From Planctomycetota bacterium (lineage in GTDB: Bacteria > Planctomycetota > UBA1135 > GCA-002686595): a stretch of 64,000 nucleotides of DNA. Below are positions 36,550 through 45,029 of this stretch, one piece after another. A program made the position numbers and the translations under genes. The stretch spans positions 157,733 to 221,732 of the forward strand of contig JAPLOF010000048.1 of the NCBI GenBank assembly GCA_026692665.1, written 5' to 3'. A model generated the notes under the pieces. The model had not been told where the DNA came from. It worked only from the letters and a program-made list of their open reading frames with translations, and did no database searches. Position 1 is the first letter of the stretch. Every line of letters begins with the position of its first letter.

Positions 36550-37602
36550 TCAGCCGGCGGTCTGCCCGCCGCAGGAACTGCCCGCGCCGGCCGTGCAGCC
36601 GAAGCAGTGGCGGCGCGTGACGATGCGCCGCTTCGCCAGGGCGTCGTGATCGAACTCGGAGAGGTGGCGCGGCGCGCCGTACCCCGTCTCGAGCTCGAGC
36701 ATCTGGTTGAAGTCGCAGTCGAAGAGCCGCCCGTCCCAACCGACGGAGAGCGTCGTCCGGCACATGACGCCCGCCGCGGCCGCGGGGTTGTAGGACCCCA
36801 CGAGCTTCTCCAGGTACGCGCCGAGGTTCCCGCTCGTCTGGAGCCACTCCAGGTAGCGCGCGATCGGCATGTTCGTGATCGTGAACAGCGCGTCGAACTC
36901 GATCCCGTGCAGCCGCTGCATCTCGCGCTGCCACTCGGCCTCGAGCGTGGCCTGCGACGCGCCGGGCAGGAACGCCCCGACGGGGTTCGTGACCAGCACG
37001 AGCCGCAGCTTCCCGCCGCGGCCGTAACCCACGGCGTTCAGGCGGCGCAAACCCTCGAGCGAGCGCTCGAACACGCCGTCGCCGCGCTGGCGGTCGGTGC
37101 TTCCCTGGCGGTAGTGCGGCAGCGACGCGACGACCTCGACCTCGTTGCGCGCGAGGAACGCGGGCAAGTCGTCGTAGCGCGGCAGCGCGAGGATCGTCAG
37201 GTTGCAGCGGTCCATCACGTGACGGCCCAGCGCGCGCGAACCCTCGACGAGCCGCCGGAACACGGGGCTGAGCTCGGGCGCGCCGCCCGTGATGTCGACG
37301 GTCGGGATCGACGTCGCGCCGAGGACGCGCAACGCGAGCTCGGCCGTCTCCTCCGACATCTGCTCCGTGCGCGTCGGGCCGGCGTCCACGTGGCAGTGGT
37401 TGCAGGTCTGGTTGCAGACCTTGCCCACGTTCAGCTGGAGGACCTGGATGCCCAGTGCGGTCAACGGGTGCAGCCCGCTCTCCGCGAGCCGGGCGTCGAA
37501 ATCGCCACCGCGCAGAGGGAGTTCGTCCAGGAGGCGCAGCTGCGCCGCCGGGCTCGCGAGCGGCGCGTTGCGCGCCTGGAGGGTCGGGATCGTGACGATC
37601 AA
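36550..37602 (-). CDS. arsS: Arsenosugar biosynthesis radical SAM protein
   Basis: The 350-aa protein carries the radical-SAM cluster motif in KVCNQTCNHCHVDAGP (Cys at about 62, 66 and 69; CxxxCxxC). It then follows the ArsS pattern: TVDITGGAPELSP, RCNLTILALP, NEVEVVASLPHYR, NPVGAFLPG, LFTITNMPIARYLEWL, GRLFDCDFNQ and a Cys-rich C-terminus (RHCFGCTAGAGSSCGG) that may bind an extra iron-sulfur cluster. ArsS transfers the 5'-deoxyadenosyl group to dimethylated arsenic on the way to arsenosugars. It is 16 bp downstream of an AhpD-like gene that often accompanies it. ArsM, the arsenite methyltransferase, is not in the window. Confidence 0.93.
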   Translation of the reverse strand: MIVTIPTLQARNAPLASPAAQLRLLDELPLRGGDFDARLAESGLHPLTALGIQVLQLNVGKVCNQTCNHCHVDAGPTRTEQMSEETAELALRVLGATSIPTVDITGGAPELSPVFRRLVEGSRALGRHVMDRCNLTILALPRYDDLPAFLARNEVEVVASLPHYRQGSTDRQRGDGVFERSLEGLRRLNAVGYGRGGKLRLVLVTNPVGAFLPGASQATLEAEWQREMQRLHGIEFDALFTITNMPIARYLEWLQTSGNLGAYLEKLVGSYNPAAAAGVMCRTTLSVGWDGRLFDCDFNQMLELETGYGAPRHLSEFDHDALAKRRIVTRRHCFGCTAGAGSSCGGQTAG

Positions 37603-37618
37603 GCGCGCGCTCCGGAGC

Positions 37619-37951
37619 TCACATCGAGACCTTCTCGGCGTGCTTCCTCATCTGCACGCCATGGACCAGCGCCGCGCCGCCGGTGATCGCGGCGGCGACG
37701 TGCACGGCCTCGGTCATCTGATCCATGTCGTAGCCCTTGGAGAGCGAGTCCTGCGTGTAGGCGTCGATGCAGTACGGGCACTTCACGGCGTGCGCCACCG
37801 CCAGGGCGATCAGCGACTTCTCGCGCGCCGAGAGCGCGCCGTCCGCGAACGTCGCGCCGTACCAGTCGAAGAACTTGCGGGCCAGCTCGGGCGCGTGGGC
37901 CCCGATCTCGGGGAACTTGGCGAGGTCGCCCTGCTCGTAGTAATCGCTCAT
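37619..37951 (-). CDS. AhpD-like carboxymuconolactone decarboxylase family protein (ArsS-associated)
   Basis: ATG 37951 gives 110 aa. The AhpD/CMD fold is shown by the CxxC peroxidase motif in AVKCPYCIDAYTQDS and by the helical tail MDQMTEAVHVAAAITGGAALVHGVQM. It lies 16 bp upstream of arsS in the same direction, and proteins of this kind are known as arsenosugar-associated peroxidase-like partners. It may protect or regenerate a redox-sensitive arsenic intermediate (inference). It is divergent from comM. Confidence 0.88.
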   Translation of the reverse strand: MSDYYEQGDLAKFPEIGAHAPELARKFFDWYGATFADGALSAREKSLIALAVAHAVKCPYCIDAYTQDSLSKGYDMDQMTEAVHVAAAITGGAALVHGVQMRKHAEKVSM

Positions 37952-38109
37952 CGGGGTCGTGCGTGGACGGGATCCTTGGGTCGGACAGCGCGCGAGAATC
38001 GGCCACATCCCCCGACAGGGCAAGGGCCGCGTGGGACTTACGCGCGTCGAGGGCACCCTGGACGCGGATTTCGCCTGCGACCGGCCTGGATTCCGCGCGT
38101 CCAGGGGAC

Positions 38110-39639
38110 ATGAGGACCGTGCGCTGCCTGGGCGCCTCGCTCTTCGGAGCCGGGGCGGAGCTCGTGACCGTGGAGGCCAACGTGGAGCCCAAGGAGAAGG
38201 GTGGCACGGAGGTCCTGCTCACGGGCCTCCCCGACTCCGTCCTGCGCGAGAGCCGTGGCCGTATCCAATGCGCCCTGGCCGAGAACGGCCTCGATCTGGC
38301 GCCCGGGCGCCTCTTCCTGAACCTCGTCCCGGCGGCGCGGCGCAAGTCGGGCGAGATCCTCGACCTGCCGCTCGCGCTGGCGGCCGCGGCGGCTTCCGGA
38401 CACTTCGATCCGCGGGTCCTGCGCGGCGCGATCTTCCTCGGGGAGCTCGGGATCGACGGGCGGCTGCACGCGGTGCCCGGCGGCCTCGCGGCGGCGCTGG
38501 CGGCGCGCGAGCGCGGCATCGCGAAGCTCTTCGGCCCGCCGGCGACCGCGACCGAGGCCGCGGCGCTGCCGGAGGTCGAAGCCTACGGGGCGCAGAACCT
38601 GGCGCAGGTGGTCGCGCACGTGGCGGGTGCGCGCGCGCTGCCGCGGTCGACCGCGCTGGATGACGCCGAAGCGGACGCGAGCCGCTGGCCCTCGCTCGAC
38701 GAGGTGCGCGGGCTCGTCGACGCGAAGCTCGCGCTGGCCGCCGCGGCTGCCGGCGGTCACGCGATCCTGTTCGTCGGCCCGCCCGGCGCGGGCAAGAGCA
38801 TGCTCGCGCGCCGCCTGCCGCGGCTCCTGCCGCCGCCGGGCATCGAGGAGCGCCTCGCGATCACGCGCGTGATGTCCGCGGCGGGTCGCTGGCCCGGCGG
38901 GCTGGCGCGCGAGCGTCCGTTCCGCGCGCCGCACCACACGACGAGCTACGCGGGACTCGTCGGCGGCGGGCCGGCGGCGACGCCGGGCGAGGTCACGCTG
39001 GCGCACGGCGGCGTGCTGTTCCTCGACGAGTTCCCCGAGTTCCGTCGCGACGTGCTCGAGGCGCTGCGCGAGCCGATCGAGAGCGGCACGGTCACGATCT
39101 CGCGCGCGACCCAGCGTGTCGATCTGCCCGCGCGCTTCCAGTTGGTCGCGGCGATGAACCCGTGCCCGTGCGGCTACCGCGGCCATCCACGGGTGCCGTG
39201 CAAGTGCCCGCCGACCGCGATCGAGCGCTACCGCCGGCGCATCTCGGGGCCGCTGATCGACCGCATCGACCTGGTCGTCGAAGTGGCCGCGACCGAGGCG
39301 GACGAGCTGTTGCGCCGTCCGTCGGAGCGCCGTCTCGATCCCTCCACGTCCGAGGACGCGATCGCCGCCCGTGTGCGCTCGGCCGTCCTGCGCGCGCAGG
39401 CGCGGCAGGACGGGAAGCGCAACGCGGACCTCGGCGCGGAGGAACTCGACGCGCACGCCGCCCTGGACGACCGCGCGCGCGGGCTGCTGACCGACGCCGC
39501 CACGAGGCGCTCCCTGTCGGCGCGCGCAGTCCAGTCGTTGCGCCGCGTGGCGCGCACCTGCGCCGACCTGGCCGGCGAGGACCGCGTCGGAGCCGCGCAC
39601 GTGGCGCAGGCGCTGGCGCTGCGCGCGACCCTCGCCTGA
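38110..39639 (+). CDS. comM: ComM/YifB-family AAA+ Mg-chelatase-like ATPase
   Basis: ATG 38110 (MRTVRCLGASLFGA) gives 509 aa, the usual length. The N-terminal Lon-like domain (residues 1-170; IQCALAENGLDL, FLGELGIDGRLHAV) is followed by a Mg-chelatase AAA+ domain with Walker A VGPPGAGKSML, RPFRAPHHTTSYAGLVGGG, Walker B GVLFLDEFPEF, and the zinc-like MNPCPCGYRGHPRVPCKC. The C-terminal Mg-chelatase domain ends near residue 505. ComM is a branch-migration helicase that extends recombination of incoming DNA in transformation. Its presence along with comEC and pilus genes supports a competence system. Confidence 0.95.
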   Translation: MRTVRCLGASLFGAGAELVTVEANVEPKEKGGTEVLLTGLPDSVLRESRGRIQCALAENGLDLAPGRLFLNLVPAARRKSGEILDLPLALAAAAASGHFDPRVLRGAIFLGELGIDGRLHAVPGGLAAALAARERGIAKLFGPPATATEAAALPEVEAYGAQNLAQVVAHVAGARALPRSTALDDAEADASRWPSLDEVRGLVDAKLALAAAAAGGHAILFVGPPGAGKSMLARRLPRLLPPPGIEERLAITRVMSAAGRWPGGLARERPFRAPHHTTSYAGLVGGGPAATPGEVTLAHGGVLFLDEFPEFRRDVLEALREPIESGTVTISRATQRVDLPARFQLVAAMNPCPCGYRGHPRVPCKCPPTAIERYRRRISGPLIDRIDLVVEVAATEADELLRRPSERRLDPSTSEDAIAARVRSAVLRAQARQDGKRNADLGAEELDAHAALDDRARGLLTDAATRRSLSARAVQSLRRVARTCADLAGEDRVGAAHVAQALALRATLA

Positions 39640-39795
39640 ATCCCGCCCGAATTCGCCTCCTGATCCGACGTCAGCCTGGAACCAGCGACGATCCGCATCG
39701 GGCGATCGCCCTTGGCCCGAGGGTCTCGGTGGAGCTGGAAGCTCCCGAACCTCATCCGAGCATCGCCGTGGAGACCAGCGAATCCACGCGGTGCG

Positions 39796-40641
39796 CTACT
39801 TGAAAGCAGATCCCGCAGGAGGCTTGGGTTGGAGACTCTGGGCGAACATCAGGACTTCCCTGTTCCGCTTGACGACGAGGTCCTGGATTCGATCGTTGAG
39901 TGCTTCCAGATCCGGAACGTCCTCCCATCGCAACGCCCAGCCGACGGCCCAGCCGGATTGGCCGTCGGCCTTGGTGAAGAACCCGCGCCGCTCGGGCCCT
40001 GGGGCCCCCTTGGTCGTGTAGGGCGCATGCAGGAACTTGCCGCCATGCCAGGCGTTCCAAGTCTCACGGTCCAGCCCGCGTAGGATGTCCTCGACCAGGG
40101 GTTCGATGTCGATGTTGTGGCGAGCGACGATCTCGTCGACTTGGGCCTTCTGGAACTCGTCGAGCTCGAAGACTTTCTGGAATTCCTGGAGCATCCACTC
40201 ACGATCCACGGCGCCGTTCCAGCGCATGAAGTTCTTCCGGTATTCCACGAGTTGCATCTCGGTCAACGGAAGCCGCTTCTCGATCTCCACGGCGGCCTCC
40301 TCCCAGGACTGCGAAGGAGGCTCTCGATCCAGGACGTTCCTGCCCGCAGCTTCGAGTCGTGCTTTCACACCAGGCCACTCCGGCCCCCAGAAGTCCTCGA
40401 GGACCTGCTCCGCGGTCGGCTTCCGCGCCTGAACCGATCCCACCGCCGGACGCGCTGAGTCCTCACCAGGGACCGCCAGGGCGACCTCGGTATCCGAGCC
40501 TCCGCTGGCCGCGTCAGGGCTGAGCTGATCGGAATGGGCCGCCGACCGCTCGGGCTTGGTTCGGAGGAACAGGAGCAGCAGAGCGCTGCCCAGAACGAGG
40601 ACCGCCCCGGCAAGGAGCCCGCTGGTCCCTAGAAGCCGCAT
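39796..40641 (-). CDS. Single-pass membrane protein of unknown function
   Basis: ATG 40641 gives 281 aa. One TM helix (residues about 8-28) is followed by a Lys/Glu-rich region without a known domain: EQVLEDFWGPEWPGVKARLE near 85, RLPLTEMQLVEYRKNF near 125, ILRGLDRETWNAWHGGKF near 185 and a Trp-rich end (SGWAVGWALRWEDVPDL). The start overlaps the preceding gene by 13 bp, so the two are translationally coupled. GC content and codon choice look lower than in the neighbours, suggesting more recent arrival or weak selection. I do not recognise the family. Confidence 0.6.
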   Translation of the reverse strand: MRLLGTSGLLAGAVLVLGSALLLLFLRTKPERSAAHSDQLSPDAASGGSDTEVALAVPGEDSARPAVGSVQARKPTAEQVLEDFWGPEWPGVKARLEAAGRNVLDREPPSQSWEEAAVEIEKRLPLTEMQLVEYRKNFMRWNGAVDREWMLQEFQKVFELDEFQKAQVDEIVARHNIDIEPLVEDILRGLDRETWNAWHGGKFLHAPYTTKGAPGPERRGFFTKADGQSGWAVGWALRWEDVPDLEALNDRIQDLVVKRNREVLMFAQSLQPKPPAGSAFK

Positions 40642-41102
40642 TGCGTGCACTCGCCAAACGCGGAGACGTACAGCGGGCCTCCAGATGGGCAAGGCATCGT
40701 GAAGCTCCAGTCGTAGCCGTCTCCGCAGCTCAACTGCCACGTGTTGACGTTGGCTCCCGTCCCCGTCCCGCTGTTGGGTTGCGGTTGCTGGCAGCGAGTG
40801 GTGCCATTCTGTGTGACACAGAAATTCATGAGGGTGTTCGGACTCACGCCGTTCCAGGACCGCGTGATGGTGGTCAGGCACTTCAAGGTCATTCCGCACC
40901 CGATGGCACCCGTATCGGGATCGATGGTGTAGAGGCACTTCCCGGTGGTCACGAGGACCGAGATCGCGATGGACCCGCATCCGGAGGAGTTATCGCTGTC
41001 GTTGGCCGACTGCCCCGTGCAGCCGGGACACTGCTGGCTCGATCCGAGACCGCCGATGGCGATGAAGCCGAAGATGGAGAGCGCGCTGAGCTTGAGGTTC
41101 AT
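40629..41102 (-). CDS. Small secreted Cys-rich protein of unknown function
   Basis: ATG 41102 gives 157 aa with a signal peptide (through GGLGSSQ, about residue 23). The mature part has about twelve cysteines, including CPGC near residue 25 and a terminal CTQCGF, likely paired in disulfides. It is Ser/Thr/Asn-rich (NDSDNSSGCGSIAISVL, NSGTGTGANVNTWQLSC), unlike the Ala/Arg-rich proteins around it. It shares an operon with the following membrane protein (13-bp overlap). Its promoter contains a 13-nt G tract, so expression may switch. No known family is recognised; a toxin, lectin or surface factor are guesses. Confidence 0.6.
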   Translation of the reverse strand: MNLKLSALSIFGFIAIGGLGSSQQCPGCTGQSANDSDNSSGCGSIAISVLVTTGKCLYTIDPDTGAIGCGMTLKCLTTITRSWNGVSPNTLMNFCVTQNGTTRCQQPQPNSGTGTGANVNTWQLSCGDGYDWSFTMPCPSGGPLYVSAFGECTQCGF

Positions 41103-41148
41103 TCGGTTGCCTCGAGACCTTGGGCGGGAAGGTGTGGGTTCGTCTGGG

Positions 41149-41181
41149 ATGCTACCCCCCCCCCCCCAATCCGTGCGCAAG
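41149..41181 (-). promoter_or_regulatory. Poly-G tract within a putative promoter spacer
   Basis: On the minus strand 13 consecutive G (41167-41155) are followed directly by TAGCAT (41154-41149), a -10-like hexamer also found before the histidine kinase gene. A TTGCGC hexamer lies 20 nt upstream of the -10, so the run occupies most of the spacer. Slippage in such a run would change the spacer length and hence promoter strength of the Cys-rich gene, whose ATG is 46 nt downstream. Confidence 0.5.
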
Positions 41182-41284
41182 TCCGTCCTCCGCCAGATTC
41201 CGAGACTCGACTCCGGCGCTCGTACCCACCCCGCATGGGCCGACCCGAAAGCTGGTCCTCCGTTTCCGTCGGGCGGGGCAGCGA

Positions 41285-42559
41285 TCACTCGTGCCGCAAC
41301 GCCTCGACCGGATCCATGTTCGCCGCACGCCACGCGGGATAGAGGCCGAACACGATGCCGATCACGGCCGAGATCACGAATGCGAGGAGCGGCGCGGCGG
41401 GCGTCACGATCGTGCGCATGTCGGCGAACTTCTCGACCAGGACCGGGATCAGGAGGCCCAACGCGATCCCGAGCAGGCCGCCGCCGATCGAAAGGACGAC
41501 CGTCTCGACCAGGAACTGCGTGACGATGTGGCGCTTCTTCGCTCCGAGCGCGCGACGGATGCCGATCTCGCGCGTGCGCTCCGTGACCGTCGCGAGCATC
41601 ACGTTCATGATCCCGATGCCGCCGACGAGCAGGGAAATGGCCGCGATCGAGCTCAGGACGATCGTGAAGATGCGCTTCGTCTCCTGCGCGCGCAGCAGCT
41701 GCTCGAGCGGGACGACGACCTCGTAGTCCCTCTGCTTGTGCTGCCGCGCGAGCATCTCGCGCGCGGCGGCGGCGATCGAGGGCACGGCCTCGTCGCTCTC
41801 GGCCTCGGCGATGATCTCGTGGAGCTGGACTTCCTCCATGTCGCGCGAGCCCGAGCGGATCTTGACCTGGATGTCGCCGAACCAGCGCCGCGCGGTTTCC
41901 ATGGGCAGGAACACCTCGCCCGTGACGTCGGCGCCGGGCGTCGGCTGGTCGGAGCCCAGCGGCACGCGCGGCAGGAGTACGCCGACGCACGTGAAGTAGT
42001 CCGCGCCGATCTTGATGCGCTTGCCGATCGGCGTCTCGAACGGCGACAGGTAGCGCGCCACCTCGTAGCCGAGCACGCACACGTTCGCGAAGCGCAGCTG
42101 GTCCTCGGGCGAGAGGAATCGGCCTTCCGAGGTCGGACGGCCGGTCACGGAGACGTACTCCGGGATCGTCGCCAGGACGCGCGGGTTCAGCGCGCGGTCG
42201 TTCAGCCGGACCTCCTGTTGGAGCTGCCGCACGGGCACCGCGCGCAACACGCCCGGAAACGTCTGGTCGACACGCTGGAAGTCGAAGTCGGTCAGGCCGT
42301 AGCTCGAGACGCGCGTCGCCTCGCCACCGCTCACGACGTCCTCGGTCGGCTTCACGCTGCGCAAGATGACGTTGCGGCTGCCGAGCTTGCGGATCTGCTC
42401 CTGCGCCTCCTCGCTGGCACCCTCGCCGATCGCGAGCATCGCGATGACGCTCGAGACCCCGAAGAGCACACCGAGGGTCGTCAGGATGCTGCGCAGCTTG
42501 TGCAGCATCAGGCTGTTGATGCCGAGCCGAACGGTTCCGAGCAGGGACGCGCGTCTCAT
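41285..42559 (-). CDS. MacB-like ABC transporter permease (FtsX family)
   Basis: The 424-aa permease has the MacB/FtsX layout. One N-terminal TM (residues about 20-42, LTTLGVLFGVSSVIAMLAIGEG) is followed by a large periplasmic MacB_PCD domain (about 45-290), and three C-terminal TM helices (about 305-330, 360-385, 390-412) surround the typical GIMNVMLATVTERTREIGIRRALGA. It is the last gene of a four-gene operon; its ATG overlaps the ATPase stop (ATGA). With the ATPase it acts as a mechanotransmission exporter for substrates taken from the periplasm. The substrate could be a lipopeptide, toxin or lipoprotein. Confidence 0.93.
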   Translation of the reverse strand: MRRASLLGTVRLGINSLMLHKLRSILTTLGVLFGVSSVIAMLAIGEGASEEAQEQIRKLGSRNVILRSVKPTEDVVSGGEATRVSSYGLTDFDFQRVDQTFPGVLRAVPVRQLQQEVRLNDRALNPRVLATIPEYVSVTGRPTSEGRFLSPEDQLRFANVCVLGYEVARYLSPFETPIGKRIKIGADYFTCVGVLLPRVPLGSDQPTPGADVTGEVFLPMETARRWFGDIQVKIRSGSRDMEEVQLHEIIAEAESDEAVPSIAAAAREMLARQHKQRDYEVVVPLEQLLRAQETKRIFTIVLSSIAAISLLVGGIGIMNVMLATVTERTREIGIRRALGAKKRHIVTQFLVETVVLSIGGGLLGIALGLLIPVLVEKFADMRTIVTPAAPLLAFVISAVIGIVFGLYPAWRAANMDPVEALRHE

Positions 42560-43296
42560 CCGGGGTTCCCGCTGGCTGCGAGGCCCACGCGGTTGTCGCG
42601 CACCTCGTCGATCCGTCCGTCGCGCAACTTCAGGGTCCGCTCGGAGCGCTCGCCGACCTTGGCTTCGTGGGTCACGAGCAGGATGGTCTTGCCTTCCGCG
42701 TGCAGCTCGTCGAACAGCGCCAGGATCTCCAGCGCCGTCTTGCTGTCCAGGTTGCCCGTCGCCTCGTCGGCCAGCACGATCGCCGGGTCGTTCACGAGAG
42801 CGCGCGCGATCGCCACGCGCTGCTGCTGCCCGCCGGAGAGCTCCATCGGCTTGTGGCCCAGACGCGAACCCAGTCCGACGCGTTCGGCCAGGGCGCGCGC
42901 GCGCTCCTCGCCGTCCGCGGGCGGATCGTCCTGGTAGAAGAGCGGCACCAGGATGTTCTCCAGCACGTCGAGCTGCGGGATCAGGTTGTACGACTGGAAG
43001 ACGAATCCGATCTCGCGGCTGCGCAGCTCCGAGAGCTGGTCGTCGTCGAGATCCGCGACCTCTTCGCCGCGCACCCTGTAGGAACCCGTCGTGGCGCGGT
43101 CGATGCAGCCCAGCAGGTTGAGCAGCGTGGACTTGCCCGAGCCCGAGCTGCCCATGATCGACCAGTACTCGCCCTTCTGGAACGTGAACGAGAAGCCGTC
43201 GAGGGCGCGCACCTCGTGCCCGCCCATCTTGTAGACGCGCGTGATGTCGCGAAGTTCCGCGACGGCCGTCGCGGAACCGAGACCGCCGCTCCCCAT
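42556..43296 (-). CDS. MacB-like ABC transporter ATPase
   Basis: The 246-aa ATPase has Walker A (GSSGSGKSTLL), the Q loop (FVFQSYNLIPQ), the ABC signature (ELSGGQQQRVAIARAL), Walker B (AIVLADEATGNLD) and the switch His (LLVTHEAKV). The best match is the LolD/MacB subfamily, which drives FtsX-type permeases. Unlike E. coli MacB, ATPase and permease are separate proteins. The ATG shares one base with the stop of the adaptor gene (TGATG) and the stop overlaps the permease start by 4 bp. Confidence 0.96.
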   Translation of the reverse strand: MGSGGLGSATAVAELRDITRVYKMGGHEVRALDGFSFTFQKGEYWSIMGSSGSGKSTLLNLLGCIDRATTGSYRVRGEEVADLDDDQLSELRSREIGFVFQSYNLIPQLDVLENILVPLFYQDDPPADGEERARALAERVGLGSRLGHKPMELSGGQQQRVAIARALVNDPAIVLADEATGNLDSKTALEILALFDELHAEGKTILLVTHEAKVGERSERTLKLRDGRIDEVRDNRVGLAASGNPG

Positions 43297-45029
43297 CAGC
43301 GGCCTCCGCCGCCGGGTGCGGAGGGCGCGGCCTCGGCCTTCTTCTCGTCCTTCTTCTCGGCCGATCCAGGAGCGGCGCCCGCGCCCGGTCGACCCCCGCC
43401 GCCCGACCGCGGAGCGCCGTCCGGTCGCATGCGACGCTCGCCCCCACCCGCGCCTGGAGCGCCGGCGGGCATTCCGCCGCGTCCGGCGGGCGCGGCGGCG
43501 TCGGGGGCCTGCATGGCCGGGAACGTGCTCAGGTCCTGCTCGCGATCGGAGGCCTTGGGCGTGAAGCCCGGCGGCGGCGCGAGCAGGACCGTGTCGCCCA
43601 CGGTCAAGCCTTCGACGATCTCGACGAGCGTCTGGCTGCTGCGTCCGGTCTTCACGGGGCGCTGTTCCCAGCGCTCGCCCTTCACGACGAACGCGACGGT
43701 CTTGCCCTCGTCCAGGAAGATCGACTGCAGCGGCACGACGAGCGCGTCCTGCACGACCTCCGACAGGATCTCGATGCCGCAGGACATGCCCGGGCGCATC
43801 TCGAGGTCGGGTTTCAGGACCTGGATCTCCGTGCGGTACAGGCGCTGGTTCGGGTTCGCCCACCAGCTGCCCTTGTCCGCGAGCGGCGCGACGTACGTCA
43901 CGCGTCCCTCGAACTCCTGTTTCGAGAGGGCGTCGACGATGATCTTGCAGGGCTTGCCGACGGCGACCTGCTTGAGCACGGACTCGTGCACGCTGGCCTC
44001 GACGATGATGCCGGTCGTGCGCGGGATCGAGATGATCTCCTGGCGCTCGCGCACCTGCGTGCCGACCTGGATGGGATCGCTGCCTCCCATCCGGCCGCCT
44101 TCCACGCGCGCGTAGACGACCATGCCGGCCTGGGTGGCCTTGATCTTCCCCTTCGCGATCTGATCGATGTACTTCTGGAGCTTCTCCTTCTCCAGGTCGA
44201 GCTTCGACCGGTTCGTGATGAGCGCCGACTCGAAATCGGCCAGGCGGGACTGCGCTTGCAGCTTCGCACGCTCCAGTCCGCGCTCGGCCTCCTGCACGTT
44301 CGCCGCGAGCTCGATCTGCTTGCGCGGATCGTCGTAGCGCTCGAGCAGTGCGAACGCGCGCTGCGCTTGCAGCAGCTGGACATCGGCGCGCTGGAAGTCG
44401 AGTTCGTCGCGGTCGAGCTCGGTCTTCGTCAGGAAGCCCTTCTCGGCCAGGTTCTTCGACCAGTCGTAGGTGTTCTGCGCCTTGGCCCTCTCCGCCTCGG
44501 CCAGCTTGATCTTCTCCTGGGCTTGCGCGCGTTGCTGCGCCAGGTCGCCCTCGAGGTACTTCTCCTTGTCCTTCTGCGCGAAGAGCAGCTTGCGCTCGGC
44601 GGACTCGATGTCGCTCTTGTTCTGGCTCTCCTGGATCTCGAACTGCGCCTTGGCCTTCACGAAGGAGGACTCGGCGTTCTGCACGGCGATCTCCTGGGCC
44701 ACGCGCTTGTCGCGCAGGTCGGAGACGTCGAGCTCGCACAGGAGGTCGCCGGGCTCGACGATCTTCCCTTCCTCGATGAGCGACAGGATCGTGGCTTGGC
44801 CTTCGATCTCGCTCTTGACGGAGACGGCGTCCTTGGAGGCCAGATTCCCGCGCTGGACGACGCTGATCACGAGCGTCTTCTTCTCGACGGGCGCGCCGAG
44901 GAGTTCCTTCTTCTCGGAGGCCCCGATCCAGCCGGCCTTCCAGGCTCCGAAGGCGCTCCCGCCGATGGCGAGCACGGCGACCCACATCCAGACCCGTGTC
45001 CGACTGCCCGTCTGCTGCTTGGAACTCAT
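43296..45029 (-). CDS. MacA/HlyD-family periplasmic adaptor
   Basis: The 577-aa membrane-fusion protein has an N-terminal TM (residues about 13-29), lipoyl/barrel-sandwich halves (around 55-105 and 295-345) and a long coiled-coil hairpin between them (about 110-290, Lys/Glu/Gln-rich). A beta-barrel domain follows (about 345-490; VAVGKPCKIIVDAL, EMRPGMSCGIEIL, EGLTVGDTVLLAPPPG). The last about 75 residues are an odd Gly/Ala/Pro/Arg-rich low-complexity tail (GRGGMPAGAPGAGGGERR) ending in GGGGR. MacA-like proteins link the MacB exporter to a TolC channel. The hairpin is longer than in E. coli MacA, which may suit a wide periplasm. Confidence 0.93.
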   Translation of the reverse strand: MSSKQQTGSRTRVWMWVAVLAIGGSAFGAWKAGWIGASEKKELLGAPVEKKTLVISVVQRGNLASKDAVSVKSEIEGQATILSLIEEGKIVEPGDLLCELDVSDLRDKRVAQEIAVQNAESSFVKAKAQFEIQESQNKSDIESAERKLLFAQKDKEKYLEGDLAQQRAQAQEKIKLAEAERAKAQNTYDWSKNLAEKGFLTKTELDRDELDFQRADVQLLQAQRAFALLERYDDPRKQIELAANVQEAERGLERAKLQAQSRLADFESALITNRSKLDLEKEKLQKYIDQIAKGKIKATQAGMVVYARVEGGRMGGSDPIQVGTQVRERQEIISIPRTTGIIVEASVHESVLKQVAVGKPCKIIVDALSKQEFEGRVTYVAPLADKGSWWANPNQRLYRTEIQVLKPDLEMRPGMSCGIEILSEVVQDALVVPLQSIFLDEGKTVAFVVKGERWEQRPVKTGRSSQTLVEIVEGLTVGDTVLLAPPPGFTPKASDREQDLSTFPAMQAPDAAAPAGRGGMPAGAPGAGGGERRMRPDGAPRSGGGGRPGAGAAPGSAEKKDEKKAEAAPSAPGGGGR

